Below are positions 27,294 through 36,794 of a stretch of DNA of 64,000 nucleotides, piece after piece. A program made the position numbers and the translations under genes. Numbering within the stretch: the first letter of the stretch is position 1; each line of letters opens with the position of its first letter. The DNA comes from Chitinophagales bacterium (lineage in GTDB: Bacteria > Bacteroidota > Bacteroidia > Chitinophagales > LD1): contig JAHBTS010000002.1 of assembly GCA_019638515.1 (NCBI GenBank), positions 365,558 to 429,557 on the forward strand, in the 5' to 3' direction. A model generated the notes under the pieces. The model was not told the origin of the DNA. It saw nothing but the letters and a program-made list of their open reading frames with translations, and searched no databases.

Positions 27294-28217
27294 GTGCAGT
27301 TTGAAATTACCATTTTAGGCAGTAACGGTGCTATTCCGGCTTACAACAGACATCCTTCTGCGCAGGTTTTAAACTTTCATGGCAGTTTATTTTTGCTAGA
27401 CTGCGGAGAAGGAACACAACTGCAAATGAACCGCTACAATATTAAACGCGGGAAAATGGATCACATTCTTATTTCGCACCTGCATGGCGATCACTACTTT
27501 GGCCTAATTGGTTTAATTACCTCTTTTAATTTAAACTATCGTACCACACCTTTACATATTTACGGTCCACACGGCTTGCGCGAAATTATTGAAACCCACT
27601 TGCATTGGAGTAATACGCAACTACGCTATGAAATTAAATTCTATCCACTTTCGGCTGAGCAATCTTGTACCATTTACGAAGACGACCAGTTAGAAATAGA
27701 AACCATTATTTTAAAACACCGCCTGCCCACCACCGGATTTCTTTTTAAAGAAAAAAAGGCACAACTGAATATCCGAAAAGAAAAAATCCAAGAATACAAT
27801 ATAGGACTAGATGATATTGTAAGAATAAAAGCGGGCGAAGATTTAATACTACCCAACGGAACAGTAGTGCCCAACACCGCACTTACGCACTCACAAAAAT
27901 TGCCGCGTAGTTTTGCCTACTGTGCAGATACTATTTACAACGAGGATATTTTACCGCAAATTACAGGTGTAGATTTGCTGTATCACGAAGCTACCTTTAC
28001 CCACGAACACGCAGCACGCGCTGCCGAAACCATGCACACCACCGCTCAACAAGCAGGCACTATTGCAGCAAAAGCCAATGTGAAGCAATTGATGATTGGA
28101 CATTTTTCTGCACGATACGAAGACCTTACCGTTTTGTTAAGTGAAGCTAAAACAGTGTTTGAAAACAGCTTTTTAGCCATAGAAGGTGAAACTTTTCAAG
28201 TAGGTTTACAGCATTGA
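27294..28217 (+). CDS. rnz: Ribonuclease Z
   Basis: RNase Z cuts tRNA precursors at the 3' end so that CCA can be added. It begins at GTG 27294 (MQFEITILGSNGA), 29 nt after the STAS gene, and has 307 residues, normal for the short form. The metallo-beta-lactamase motif is intact: His62, His64, Asp66 and His67 in SHLHGDHYFG. The C-terminal motifs (YCADT, LLYHEATF, HTTAQQAG, IGHFSARY) are also present. The single tRNA gene in this window lacks an encoded CCA, consistent with such a processing route. Confidence 0.96.
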   Translation: MQFEITILGSNGAIPAYNRHPSAQVLNFHGSLFLLDCGEGTQLQMNRYNIKRGKMDHILISHLHGDHYFGLIGLITSFNLNYRTTPLHIYGPHGLREIIETHLHWSNTQLRYEIKFYPLSAEQSCTIYEDDQLEIETIILKHRLPTTGFLFKEKKAQLNIRKEKIQEYNIGLDDIVRIKAGEDLILPNGTVVPNTALTHSQKLPRSFAYCADTIYNEDILPQITGVDLLYHEATFTHEHAARAAETMHTTAQQAGTIAAKANVKQLMIGHFSARYEDLTVLLSEAKTVFENSFLAIEGETFQVGLQH

Positions 28218-28226
28218 TATTTTACC

Positions 28227-29165
28227 ATGATAACTCATAACTTAAAAATTAAGAACACAGTACTCTTTGTTCTTGCAATATGTTTGTTTCAAACCTTTTT
28301 TGCGCAACAAACAATTGATTCCAAGCCATTTGAGGCGGCATTAGTACCAAAAGATGCGTACGTTTTTTATGTAATTGGCGATTGGGGCAGGCAAGGAAAA
28401 TATTTCCAAAAAGATGTGGCTGCCGCCATGGATAAATGTGCAGGAAAAGTGAAACCTAGTTTTATTGCATCAACGGGAGACAACTTCTACACCTTTGGCA
28501 TTAAAAACACCAACGATAAACTCTGGAAAAAATCCTTTGAAGACATTTACACTGGCAACAACATAAAAGACGTAGATTGGTATGTAGTACTCGGCAATCA
28601 CGACCACTACGGAAACGAACAGGCCCAAATTGACTATTCAAAGAAAAATAACCGATGGAAAATGCCTGCCGAATATTTTGCTTACTCCACTCCTATTGGC
28701 AATTCCCAAAAGGCAGATTTTCTTTTTATCAATACCGAGCCATTGGCAAACAACTGTACAGGCTCTGCCGCCCAAAAGCAATGGAAATGGATTGATAGCT
28801 CCCTAAGCCATTCTACCGCACAGTGGAAATTTGTGTTTGGGCATCATCCAGTTTACTCTTCTAATCCATCGCATGGCGATACCAAAACGCTTATTCACCA
28901 TCTTAAACCAATGCTGGAAAAACACCATGTTCCTGCATATTTCTGCGGGCACGACCACGATTTGCAACACCAACAACCGGCTGGCAGTTCAGTTGATTAC
29001 TTTGTATCGGGAGCAGGCTCTAAACTACGCCCCACCGGAAAATACGAACACACAAAATTTGCCGAAAGCAAAGCTGGATTTGCAGTAGTTGCCCTTAGCG
29101 GCAACAAAATGATGGTTTGGTTTGTAGATAAAGATGCCAACGTACTATACAGCTACGAAAAGTAA
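28227..29165 (+). CDS. Secreted purple acid phosphatase-like metallophosphoesterase
   Basis: A 312-residue protein with a signal peptide (VLFVLAICLFQTFFAQ). All metallophosphatase blocks of the tartrate-resistant acid phosphatase type are seen: VIGDWGRQG, STGDNFYTFG, VLGNHDHYGN, FGHHPVYSS and FCGHDHDLQH. These ligate two metals and hydrolyse phosphomonoesters, probably in the periplasm. It starts 9 nt after rnz, so it is likely co-transcribed. The natural substrate is unknown. The stop is 16 nt from the stop of the convergent aldehyde dehydrogenase gene. Confidence 0.92.
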   Translation: MITHNLKIKNTVLFVLAICLFQTFFAQQTIDSKPFEAALVPKDAYVFYVIGDWGRQGKYFQKDVAAAMDKCAGKVKPSFIASTGDNFYTFGIKNTNDKLWKKSFEDIYTGNNIKDVDWYVVLGNHDHYGNEQAQIDYSKKNNRWKMPAEYFAYSTPIGNSQKADFLFINTEPLANNCTGSAAQKQWKWIDSSLSHSTAQWKFVFGHHPVYSSNPSHGDTKTLIHHLKPMLEKHHVPAYFCGHDHDLQHQQPAGSSVDYFVSGAGSKLRPTGKYEHTKFAESKAGFAVVALSGNKMMVWFVDKDANVLYSYEK

Positions 29166-29181
29166 CCGTTTTTCGCTTACG

Positions 29182-30639
29182 CTACACCAACCACTTTACC
29201 ATAATGTTTATCAACTTTTTGTGAAAGTCTTTATATGGCGGATATAGCAACTGCATAGTGGAACCGCTATGTAATTGCTTTACCACGGCACGCTCGTTGC
29301 TAAATTCTTTAAAACCGTAATGCCCCATACTTTTTCCAATACCGCTATTGTTTACACCACCAAAAGGCAAATTGGGTTGCGATACATGAACTATGTTATC
29401 GTTTATTACAGTTCCGCCAGCCGTAGTGTTGTTTAGTATGTAATCTTGGTTTTTATGCTTTTCGCTGAAGATATACAAGGCCAGTGGTTTTTCGCGCGAG
29501 TTTACAAAAGCAAGCGCTTCGTCAATATTAGCGTATTTAAGAACTGGTAGCAGCGGGCCAAAAATTTCTTCTTGCATAATTTGTGCATTTACCGACACAT
29601 TGGAAAGCACTGTGGGCGCCACATAGTTTTCTTCTTCCACCACTTTGCCGCCTGCTTCTATTTTAGCACCTTGCGCTACGGCATCATCTAATAAATTCTT
29701 AACTCTGTGATAATGCTTTCTATTTACAATACGGCATAAATCGGCAGATTGCTGTGGCTCGCTACCATAGTTTAACTGAATGCGTTCGCGCATTTTTTGC
29801 AAGAATTCATCGTGCTTGCTCTCGTGTACCAAAATATAATCCGGAGCAATACATGTTTGCCCTTCGTTAAGAAATTTGCCCCATGCCAATTTCATGGCAG
29901 CAGCTTTCACATTGGCAGTTTCATCAATAATTACGGGAGATTTGCCGCCCAATTCTAAGGTAACAGAGGTAAGGTTTTCGGCAGCGGCTCGCATAATATG
30001 TTTACCTACAGCCGGGCTTCCTGTAAAGTGTATATGATCAAACCTCAACTTTAGCAATTCCGATGATACTGAATAATCGCCTTGCACCACAGCCACCTCA
30101 TTTTCGCTAAACACCTGTGCCATTAAACTTTTTAAATAGGCAGAAGTGTGCGGAGTAAACTCACTTGGCTTTAAAATAATGGTATTGCCTGCTGCAATTG
30201 CAGAAACAATAGCTACCAACGGCAATTGAAAAGGATAATTCCACGGTGTAAGAATAAGCGTATTGCCTTTGGGCTCAAATACTACTTTTGAAGATGTACC
30301 TAAAAATATCACAGGCGTATCTACTGCCTTTGGCTCCATCCATTCTCCAATATTTCTAATGGCATGATTAATTTGAATAACTACCGGAGCCACCTCCGAG
30401 TAACCTACTTCTACAGCAGGTTTGCGGAAATCGGCATAAATTGCCTGCTCTATTTTTTCGCGCTCAGCCAAGATAATATCCCTTAACTTTTTCAGCTTTT
30501 GTATTCTTATTTTGGCGGTAGTATTGCGCACATTCCATTTATTCTTGAATTGTGCATCAAACAGTTTCAAAATTTCTTCGAGTTTAGTATTGCTGCTAAT
30601 AGGCACTGTTTGAGTGAGTGTTGCGGTTGCTGTACTCAT
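29182..30639 (-). CDS. Aldehyde dehydrogenase (ALDH3-like)
   Basis: This 485-residue NAD(P)-dependent enzyme oxidises aldehydes to acids. The catalytic residues are present: Asn134 in TPWNYPF, Glu229 in TLELGGKSP and Cys263 in EGQTCIAPDY. The cofactor loop HFTGSPAVGKHIM and NDNIVH, then FGGVNNSGIG are typical. The C-terminal hydrophobic tail (YPPYKDFHKKLINIMVKWLV) is like the class 3 fatty aldehyde dehydrogenases and could associate with membranes. The physiological aldehyde is not evident. It is a single gene. Confidence 0.93.
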   Translation of the reverse strand: MSTATATLTQTVPISSNTKLEEILKLFDAQFKNKWNVRNTTAKIRIQKLKKLRDIILAEREKIEQAIYADFRKPAVEVGYSEVAPVVIQINHAIRNIGEWMEPKAVDTPVIFLGTSSKVVFEPKGNTLILTPWNYPFQLPLVAIVSAIAAGNTIILKPSEFTPHTSAYLKSLMAQVFSENEVAVVQGDYSVSSELLKLRFDHIHFTGSPAVGKHIMRAAAENLTSVTLELGGKSPVIIDETANVKAAAMKLAWGKFLNEGQTCIAPDYILVHESKHDEFLQKMRERIQLNYGSEPQQSADLCRIVNRKHYHRVKNLLDDAVAQGAKIEAGGKVVEEENYVAPTVLSNVSVNAQIMQEEIFGPLLPVLKYANIDEALAFVNSREKPLALYIFSEKHKNQDYILNNTTAGGTVINDNIVHVSQPNLPFGGVNNSGIGKSMGHYGFKEFSNERAVVKQLHSGSTMQLLYPPYKDFHKKLINIMVKWLV

Positions 30640-30723
30640 GTTGCTTTATTTTTTTTCAAGAATATAAATGTATAATTTTTTGCCGATAAAAGTCTAAATC
30701 CACACACATTTACAATCCTTAAC

Positions 30724-30752
30724 TTGTACATTATGGCTTCTTGTTACTTTCG
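30724..30752 (+). promoter_or_regulatory. Possible bshA promoter
   Basis: TTG (30724-30726), an 18-nt spacer and TACTTTCG (30745-30752) match the Bacteroidota consensus with one mismatch in the -7 box. The ATG follows 6 nt later, giving a very short leader. Confidence 0.4.
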
Positions 30753-30758
30753 CCTGCA

Positions 30759-31913
30759 ATGGAATTATTAAAAATTGGAATTATATGCTATCCCACTTAT
30801 GGCGGCAGCGGAGTGGTGGCAACAGAACTTGGCAAGGCGCTGGCAAAAAAAGGGCATCAGGTGCATTTTATTACATACCAAGAACCGGTGCGCTTAGATA
30901 GTTTTCACGAAAACATTTTTTACCACGAAGTAAGCTCGTTGGATTATCCTTTATTTCAATACACGCCTTACGAAAGTGCATTGGCAAGTAAAATTGTGGA
31001 TGTAGTAAAGTTTGAAAAACTCGATTTGCTACATGTACACTATGCCATACCGCACGCATCTTCGGCACTCATGGCAAAGCAAATTTTGGCAGAGCAAAAA
31101 ATTCACATTCCGTTTATTACCACACTGCACGGTACCGATATTACATTGGTGGGGCGCGATCCCGGTTATCTTCCCGTGGTTGCATATTCCATTAACCATT
31201 CCGATGGCATTACTTCCGTTTCCGACTTCCTAAGAGCAGATACACAACGGCATTTCAATATCAATAAGCACATAGAAGTTATTCCGAATTTCATAGACTT
31301 TGCTCGTTTCAAAAAAACCAACAAAGAGCACTTCAAAAAAGCAATTGCTACCCAAGGCGAAAAAATACTAATGCACGTTTCCAACTTTAGAAAAGTAAAA
31401 CGGGTAGAAGATGTGGTAAAAATGTTTTGTAAAGTGCAACAAAAAGTACCAAGCAAACTACTGCTGGTAGGCGATGGCCCGGAACGTATGAATATTGAAA
31501 TGCTATGCAGGCAATACAGTATATGCGAGCAAGTTAGGTTTCTTGGAAAACAAGATGCCGTAGAAGATTTATTGGCAATAGCCGATCTGTTTGTATTACC
31601 ATCCGAAACCGAAAGCTTCGGCTTGGCAGCATTAGAAGCAATGGCTTGCGAAGTCCCTGTTATTTCATCCAATGCTGGCGGCCTGCCCGAAATACAAATT
31701 CAAGGAAAAACAGGCTTTATGAGCAATGTGGGCGATGTGGATGATATGGCCAAAAATGCCATTGCTATTTTAGAAAACAACGAAACCCTCGCCACATTTA
31801 AAGCAAATGCATTTAAACAAGCTCAGCAATTCAACATAGACAATATTCTCCCGCAATATGAAAATTATTATGAATTGGTGTTTAAAACTGCCAATCCTGA
31901 ATACAGCATTTAA
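30759..31913 (+). CDS. bshA: N-acetyl-alpha-D-glucosaminyl L-malate synthase
   Basis: This GT4 glycosyltransferase joins UDP-GlcNAc and L-malate in the first step of bacillithiol synthesis. The start at ATG 30759 gives 384 residues. An in-frame TTG at 30741 lies inside the likely promoter. Motifs are the N-terminal IGIICYPTYGGSGVVATELG, HVHYAIPHA, TTLHGTDITLVG, SVSDFLR and the C-terminal EX7E region SETESFGLAALEAMACEVPV. All fit BshA rather than a generic GT4. No bshB or bshC is in this window. It is followed 18 nt later by an NlpC/P60 gene. Confidence 0.95.
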   Translation: MELLKIGIICYPTYGGSGVVATELGKALAKKGHQVHFITYQEPVRLDSFHENIFYHEVSSLDYPLFQYTPYESALASKIVDVVKFEKLDLLHVHYAIPHASSALMAKQILAEQKIHIPFITTLHGTDITLVGRDPGYLPVVAYSINHSDGITSVSDFLRADTQRHFNINKHIEVIPNFIDFARFKKTNKEHFKKAIATQGEKILMHVSNFRKVKRVEDVVKMFCKVQQKVPSKLLLVGDGPERMNIEMLCRQYSICEQVRFLGKQDAVEDLLAIADLFVLPSETESFGLAALEAMACEVPVISSNAGGLPEIQIQGKTGFMSNVGDVDDMAKNAIAILENNETLATFKANAFKQAQQFNIDNILPQYENYYELVFKTANPEYSI

Positions 31914-31931
31914 TTGTTTGTTTGCAGCATC

Positions 31932-32705
31932 ATGACTCATGGAATAGTAAATGTTTCGGCATTGCCCTTACGAAAAGAACCTTCGCACCGAAGCGAAATG
32001 GTAAGCCAACTTCTATTTGGCGAAACCTATGAAGTAAAAGAAAAAAAAGCTAAAGAGTGGCTGCGAATTGTATGTAACTACGATGGCTACGAAGGTTGGT
32101 TAAATGAATCTTCCTTTCATTCAATTAACGAAAAAGAATACCAGCAACAACAAGCAGCATCTAAAGCAGTTTCGCTAGATATTGTAAGCGCTGCCATGAG
32201 CGACACCAACAATATACCCATACTCTGTGGCAGCACATTGCCGCTTTACGATGGTATAAGTTTTAAACTGCATAAAGAGAAGTTTATTTTTAATGGAGCA
32301 GCTATGCAGCAAGAACAACCCAACGCCTCTATGGTAGAAAAAATTGCACTCAAATATTTGAACGCTCCATACCTTTGGGGCGGCCGCTCCCCATTTGGCA
32401 TAGACTGCTCAGGCTTTACACAAGTAGTATTCAAGTGCTTATTTACCGCTCTAAAACGCGATGCTTACCAGCAGGCAGAGCAAGGTATAGTTGTGAATTT
32501 TATTGAAGAAGCGCTGCCGGGAGACCTTGCCTTTTTTGCCAACGAAGAAGAAAACATTACACACGTAGGCATAGTACTCAAAGACCGCCAAATAATACAC
32601 GCCAGTGGCAAAGTGCGTATAGATAAACTAGACCATTTTGGAATTTTCAACGTAGATAAAAAGAAGTATTCGCACCGATTAAAAATTTTAAAACGATTGT
32701 TGTAA
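31932..32705 (+). CDS. SH3-NlpC/P60 cell-wall hydrolase
   Basis: A 257-residue C40 peptidase that probably cuts gamma-D-Glu-diaminopimelate bonds in peptidoglycan fragments. The start at ATG 31932 is used; a TTG at 31914 directly abuts the bshA stop. Residues ~1-65 are a bacterial SH3 domain (LPLRKEPSHRSE to DGYEGWLNESSF), and a second SH3-like region follows. The catalytic domain holds YLWGGRSPFGIDCSGF with Cys159, and His in ITHVGIVL. There is no signal peptide or membrane helix, so it may act on recycled muropeptides in the cytoplasm. It is probably co-transcribed with bshA. Confidence 0.92.
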   Translation: MTHGIVNVSALPLRKEPSHRSEMVSQLLFGETYEVKEKKAKEWLRIVCNYDGYEGWLNESSFHSINEKEYQQQQAASKAVSLDIVSAAMSDTNNIPILCGSTLPLYDGISFKLHKEKFIFNGAAMQQEQPNASMVEKIALKYLNAPYLWGGRSPFGIDCSGFTQVVFKCLFTALKRDAYQQAEQGIVVNFIEEALPGDLAFFANEEENITHVGIVLKDRQIIHASGKVRIDKLDHFGIFNVDKKKYSHRLKILKRLL

Positions 32706-32867
32706 TCAATAAAAAATATCTCCCAAATCTAACACACTATGTATGCTATAAGCACACAAAAAATTCCTTCCTCAAAAAAAAATTATTCATTCGCGCTTCA
32801 AAACCATAAGCCAACAATTTGTTTTCTTAGTTTTTGAATTTATTTATTTCCACTAAACAAAAAGCTG

Positions 32868-35210
32868 ATGTCTGAAAAAAATTTAATCATTGTGGAGTCG
32901 CCCAGCAAGGCAAAAACAATCAATAAATACCTTGGCGATAACTATGTGGTTACCTCCAGCTACGGACACATACGCGACCTCCCCGATAAAGGAGTAGCTA
33001 TTGATATAGACAATGGTTACCTACCGCAATACGAGGTAAGCGAAGACAAAAAAAAGCTAGTAGCAGAACTCAAGAAATTAGCTAAAGATGCAGCCGAAAT
33101 TTACCTGGCAACGGATGAAGACCGCGAAGGAGAAGCCATTTCTTGGCACCTCTGCCACGTATTAAATTTAGACCCTAAAAAAGCAAAACGCATTACCTAC
33201 ACAGAGGTTACAGAAAAAGCAATTAAGAATGCAATAAACAATCCGCGCAAACTTAATTTAGACTTGGTAAATGCACAGCAAGCACGCAGGGTTTTAGATC
33301 GCTTAGTTGGGTACGAACTTTCGCCCGTACTTTGGAAAAAAGTAAAACCATCTCTTTCTGCAGGCCGCGTGCAATCTGTAGCCGTACGCTTAATTGTGGA
33401 GCGCGAACGCGATGTAAAAAACTTCACCGCAGTTTCTTCCTTTAAAGTTACTGCTAACTTTTTTGTAAGCGATGCCAATGGCAAAAAAACAACCTTAAAG
33501 GCCGAAAGCAACACAAAATTCAACCAAGAAAAAGATGCGCAGCAATATTTAAACGAACTTAGAAACGCACTTTTTTCGGTTCAAAATATTGAAAAGAAAC
33601 CTGCAAAACGCTCACCTTCTGCCCCCTTCACCACTTCTACCTTACAGCAAGAAGCATCGCGCAAATTAGGTTTTTCGGTGTTGCGCACCATGCGCCTGGC
33701 ACAAAATCTTTACGAAGCCGGACACATTACCTATATGCGTACCGACTCTACCAGCTTATCCGATGTGGCATTGGCCGACATTGCTACCGAGATAAAAAAT
33801 CGTTACGGAGCACCTTTCCATAAACGTAAACAATACGTTACCAAAAACGAGAGTGCACAAGAAGCGCACGAAGCCATCCGCCCATCGAACGTAAGCAATA
33901 TGGAAGTAGATGCCGAGCGCGATGAGCAACGCTTATACGAGCTTATTTGGAAACGAACCGTAGCCTCGCAAATGAGCGATGCTGAGCTGGAACGCACCAT
34001 TATTTCTATTCAAAACAATAGCAACAAAGACATACTGAATGCCACAGGCGAAGTAGTAGTATTTGAAGGTTTCTTAAAAGTGTATGCCGAAGGAAACGAT
34101 GAAGAACCAGATGCCGACAGCGATGAAGCCACTCTCCTGCCTCCCGTAAAAGTTGGGCAAGAGCTATTGCTCAAAGAAATGAATGCCACCGAGCGATTCA
34201 CCAAACCACTACCGCGCTATACCGAAGCCAGCTTAGTAAAAAAATTAGAAGAATTGGGCATTGGTCGTCCATCTACTTATGCACCAACCATTTCTACCAT
34301 TCAGCAAAGAAGTTATGTAGTTAAAGAAAGTAGAGAAGGCACCGAAAGAAAGTACCGCATTCTTACTTTAAAGAACAGCGAAGTTTCGGCAGAAACCAAA
34401 ACAGAAATTACCGGAGCCGAAAAAATGAAACTGTTTCCAACAGACATTGGCTCCTTAGTAACCGATTTCTTAGTAGAAAACTTTGGCAGCGTTTTAGACT
34501 ATGGGTTTACCGCAAAAGTAGAAGAGCAATTCGATGAGATAGCATTCGGCAAATTAGAGTGGAATACTATGATTGACGGTTTCTACAAACCATTTCATGC
34601 CACCGTATCACAAACCGAAAAAGAAGCTAAACGCGTTACCGGAGAGCGTTTACTAGGACAAGATCCCGAAAGCGGAGAACCCGTTTATGCACGCATGGGG
34701 CGCTACGGAGCTATGGTACAAATTGGAAAAGCCGATGACGATACTAAAAAACTGCGCTTTGCCAGTTTGCGCCCGGGACAATCCATAGAAACCATCACCT
34801 TCGATGAAGCCATGACCCTCTTTAAGTTGCCACGCCTCTTGGGCGAATTTGAATCTAAAGAAATTAAAGTAAACGTAGGTCGCTTCGGCCCGTATATTTT
34901 ACACAACAATAAGTTTGTATCGCTCAAAAAAGAGCACGATCCATATACTATTTCATTGGAAGAAGGTATTGAACTAATAAAAGCCAAACGCGAAGCCGAA
35001 GCCAATGCACTCATACACGATTTTGCAGAAGAAGGTATTCAAGTTTTAAAAGGGAGATTTGGTCCTTATATAAAAAAGGGGAAAGACAATTTTAAAATTC
35101 CCAAAGGAGTTGAAGCTGCCACCATTACCTTGCAAGAAGTATTGGAAATTGTAAAAGCCGGTCCTGCGCCTAAAAAAGGTGCTCGCAAACCGGCTGCACG
35201 AAAGAAATAG
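32868..35210 (+). CDS. topA: DNA topoisomerase I
   Basis: A type IA topoisomerase that relaxes negatively supercoiled DNA. The Toprim domain opens with LIIVESPSKAKTINKYLG, and the acidic site DEDREGEAI is intact. The active Tyr289 is in HITYMRTDSTSL. The 780-residue protein lacks C-terminal CxxC zinc fingers. Instead it ends with repeats (VGRFGPYILHNNKFV, then KGRFGPYIKKGKDNFK) and a basic Lys/Arg/Ala tail, as in many Bacteroidota. It is 3 nt from the SirB1-type gene downstream. Confidence 0.97.
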   Translation: MSEKNLIIVESPSKAKTINKYLGDNYVVTSSYGHIRDLPDKGVAIDIDNGYLPQYEVSEDKKKLVAELKKLAKDAAEIYLATDEDREGEAISWHLCHVLNLDPKKAKRITYTEVTEKAIKNAINNPRKLNLDLVNAQQARRVLDRLVGYELSPVLWKKVKPSLSAGRVQSVAVRLIVERERDVKNFTAVSSFKVTANFFVSDANGKKTTLKAESNTKFNQEKDAQQYLNELRNALFSVQNIEKKPAKRSPSAPFTTSTLQQEASRKLGFSVLRTMRLAQNLYEAGHITYMRTDSTSLSDVALADIATEIKNRYGAPFHKRKQYVTKNESAQEAHEAIRPSNVSNMEVDAERDEQRLYELIWKRTVASQMSDAELERTIISIQNNSNKDILNATGEVVVFEGFLKVYAEGNDEEPDADSDEATLLPPVKVGQELLLKEMNATERFTKPLPRYTEASLVKKLEELGIGRPSTYAPTISTIQQRSYVVKESREGTERKYRILTLKNSEVSAETKTEITGAEKMKLFPTDIGSLVTDFLVENFGSVLDYGFTAKVEEQFDEIAFGKLEWNTMIDGFYKPFHATVSQTEKEAKRVTGERLLGQDPESGEPVYARMGRYGAMVQIGKADDDTKKLRFASLRPGQSIETITFDEAMTLFKLPRLLGEFESKEIKVNVGRFGPYILHNNKFVSLKKEHDPYTISLEEGIELIKAKREAEANALIHDFAEEGIQVLKGRFGPYIKKGKDNFKIPKGVEAATITLQEVLEIVKAGPAPKKGARKPAARKK

Positions 35211-35213
35211 CCT

Positions 35214-36083
35214 ATGGCAACCGAAAAAGAACTTAAAGCCCTCATTCATTTACTAGACGATGACGACCGCGAAGTATCGGAACACGTTTACACTAAGTTA
35301 GTGAGTATTGGGCAAAGCGTAATTCCTACTTTAGAGGAAATTTGGAGCAACGAAAAAAATACAGAGGTACAGCAAAAGCTCGAAAACATTATTCACTCCA
35401 TTCAATTTGAAGCACTACAAAAATCGTTTGAAGTATGGACAGCTCAAAAAGATAGCGATTTGCTTACGGGCTTCTTCTTAATATCAAAATACTACTACCC
35501 TACCCTTAGTTTTGAAGATATAGAAAAACAACTCTTTAAAATTAAACAACGTATTTGGTTAGAGTTGAACTATAACCAAACAGCCTTAGAGCAGGTTCAG
35601 ATATTCAACCAAGTTTTTTACAATATACACCGCTTTACCTCCACCCAAGGCAGTTTAGAATTCAACGAGTTTTGCCTTAACCACCTATTGGAAACAAAAA
35701 AAGGCAACGCTATTTCGCTGGGTATGCTGTATCAAATTATTGCCAACGACCTCAACCTTCCGGTGTATGGCGTAACCCTGCTGCGCCACTATATTTTATG
35801 TTTTTGTAAACGCACCATCAATGAATTTCAAGAAAATGAGCGCCCCGAAAAGGAAATTATGTTTTACATAAATCCGGTAAACAAAGGCTCAATCTTTTCG
35901 CGAAACGAAATAAAAGACTACTTAGATAAACTGAATGCTCCACACCATTCAACCTATTTTGCACCAGCCACCAACCACGAAATTATTCGTGAACTGCTCA
36001 GCAACCTCATTGATATTCACATACATTTAGGCGTAGAAGAAAAAGGCGAAGACCTTAAAAAACTAAGAGAAATACTGCCCTAA
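35214..36083 (+). CDS. SirB1/transglutaminase-like protein
   Basis: The 289-residue protein has a SirB1-type transglutaminase-like region (GNAISLGMLYQIIANDLNLPVYGV, then HYILCF), preceded by HEAT-like helices and followed by a short helical tail. Family members are often grouped with the putative PrmC/YcgM-type methylation or stress genes, but no activity is established. I see no catalytic Cys in the usual position, since the block reads GNAISLGML. It starts 3 nt after topA, so the two are very probably co-transcribed. Confidence 0.82.
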   Translation: MATEKELKALIHLLDDDDREVSEHVYTKLVSIGQSVIPTLEEIWSNEKNTEVQQKLENIIHSIQFEALQKSFEVWTAQKDSDLLTGFFLISKYYYPTLSFEDIEKQLFKIKQRIWLELNYNQTALEQVQIFNQVFYNIHRFTSTQGSLEFNEFCLNHLLETKKGNAISLGMLYQIIANDLNLPVYGVTLLRHYILCFCKRTINEFQENERPEKEIMFYINPVNKGSIFSRNEIKDYLDKLNAPHHSTYFAPATNHEIIRELLSNLIDIHIHLGVEEKGEDLKKLREILP

Positions 36084-36161
36084 ACATGGCAGTTCAAACC
36101 AATGGCAATGCTGCCCATTTGCCATATTTAAAAGAAAACGCATACAAAAAGGCAGCATAAA

Positions 36162-36192
36162 TTTGCAAAAACGCCAAAAGGGATTATTTTCG
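36162..36192 (+). promoter_or_regulatory. Promoter and leader of the rplK-rplA-rplJ unit
   Basis: TTTG (36162-36165), exactly 19 nt, then TATTTTCG (36185-36192) match the Bacteroidota consensus with one mismatch. The start codon of rplK is 77 nt further on. The leader (36193-36268) has short complementary stretches (GTGC 36228-36231 with GCAC 36249-36252) and could fold, as ribosomal protein leaders often do. Confidence 0.55.
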
Positions 36193-36268
36193 CAGCCCAA
36201 TTTTTTAACAACGAGGGAGTTTGTAATGTGCAAAACATACAGGCGCAAGCACCTCAAAAAGCAATTTT

Positions 36269-36712
36269 ATGGCAAAGGAAATTCAAACGTTCATTAAGTT
36301 GCAGGTAAAGGGCGGACAAGCCAATCCTGCACCACCAATTGGTCCGGCACTCGGTTCTAAAGGTGTAAACATTATGGAGTTTTGCAAGCAGTTCAATGCA
36401 CGCACGCAAGACAAAATGGGGAAAGTATTGCCCGTGGTTATCACGGTATATACCGACAAAAGTTTTGAGTTCGTAATCAAAACACCTCCTGCTTACAACC
36501 TTTTAATGGAATTAACCAAAAAGCAAGCAGGTTCTGCCGAGCCAAACCGCAAAAAAATAGGTTCTGTTTCTTGGGATGTTATCCGCAAAGTAGCAGAGGA
36601 AAAAATGCCTGACTTAAACTGCTTTACCATCGAAAGCGCCATGAGTATGGTTGCAGGTTCGGCAAAAAGTGCAGGTTTTACTATCGAAGGTAAAGCTCCT
36701 TGGGAAAACTAA
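36269..36712 (+). CDS. rplK: Ribosomal protein L11 (uL11)
   Basis: A 147-residue L11 that binds the GTPase-associated region of 23S rRNA. Seen are the N-terminal [21 protein letters not shown], then [18 protein letters not shown] and [16 protein letters not shown]. It is the first gene of the block after its own promoter. The usual secE-nusG genes are not upstream; topA and a SirB1-type gene are there instead. Confidence 0.98.
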   Translation: MAKEIQTFIKLQVKGGQANPAPPIGPALGSKGVNIMEFCKQFNARTQDKMGKVLPVVITVYTDKSFEFVIKTPPAYNLLMELTKKQAGSAEPNRKKIGSVSWDVIRKVAEEKMPDLNCFTIESAMSMVAGSAKSAGFTIEGKAPWEN

Positions 36713-36745
36713 TTTATTATAGACTCTAATTAAAATTTTTAATCG

Positions 36746-36778
36746 GTGGTAGAGGTGGTTTCGCCTCGTTTGCACCAC
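36746..36778 (+). promoter_or_regulatory. Candidate L1-type RNA hairpin between rplK and rplA
   Basis: Outer stem GTGGT (36746-36750) with ACCAC (36774-36778), inner stem GAGG (36752-36755) with CCTC (36764-36767), and an asymmetric internal loop of one base against six. Ribosomal protein L1 represses its own mRNA through a stem with an internal loop that mimics its 23S site. Whether this hairpin is that site is unproven. Confidence 0.3.
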
Positions 36779-36794
36779 ACAAAATTTCAGTAAC

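Noticed and set aside
36226-36297. Short upstream frame (23 codons from ATG 36226) overlapping the rplK start.
   Set aside because: It has no ribosome-binding site of note and is out of frame with rplK. A short frame in a leader of this length is expected by chance.
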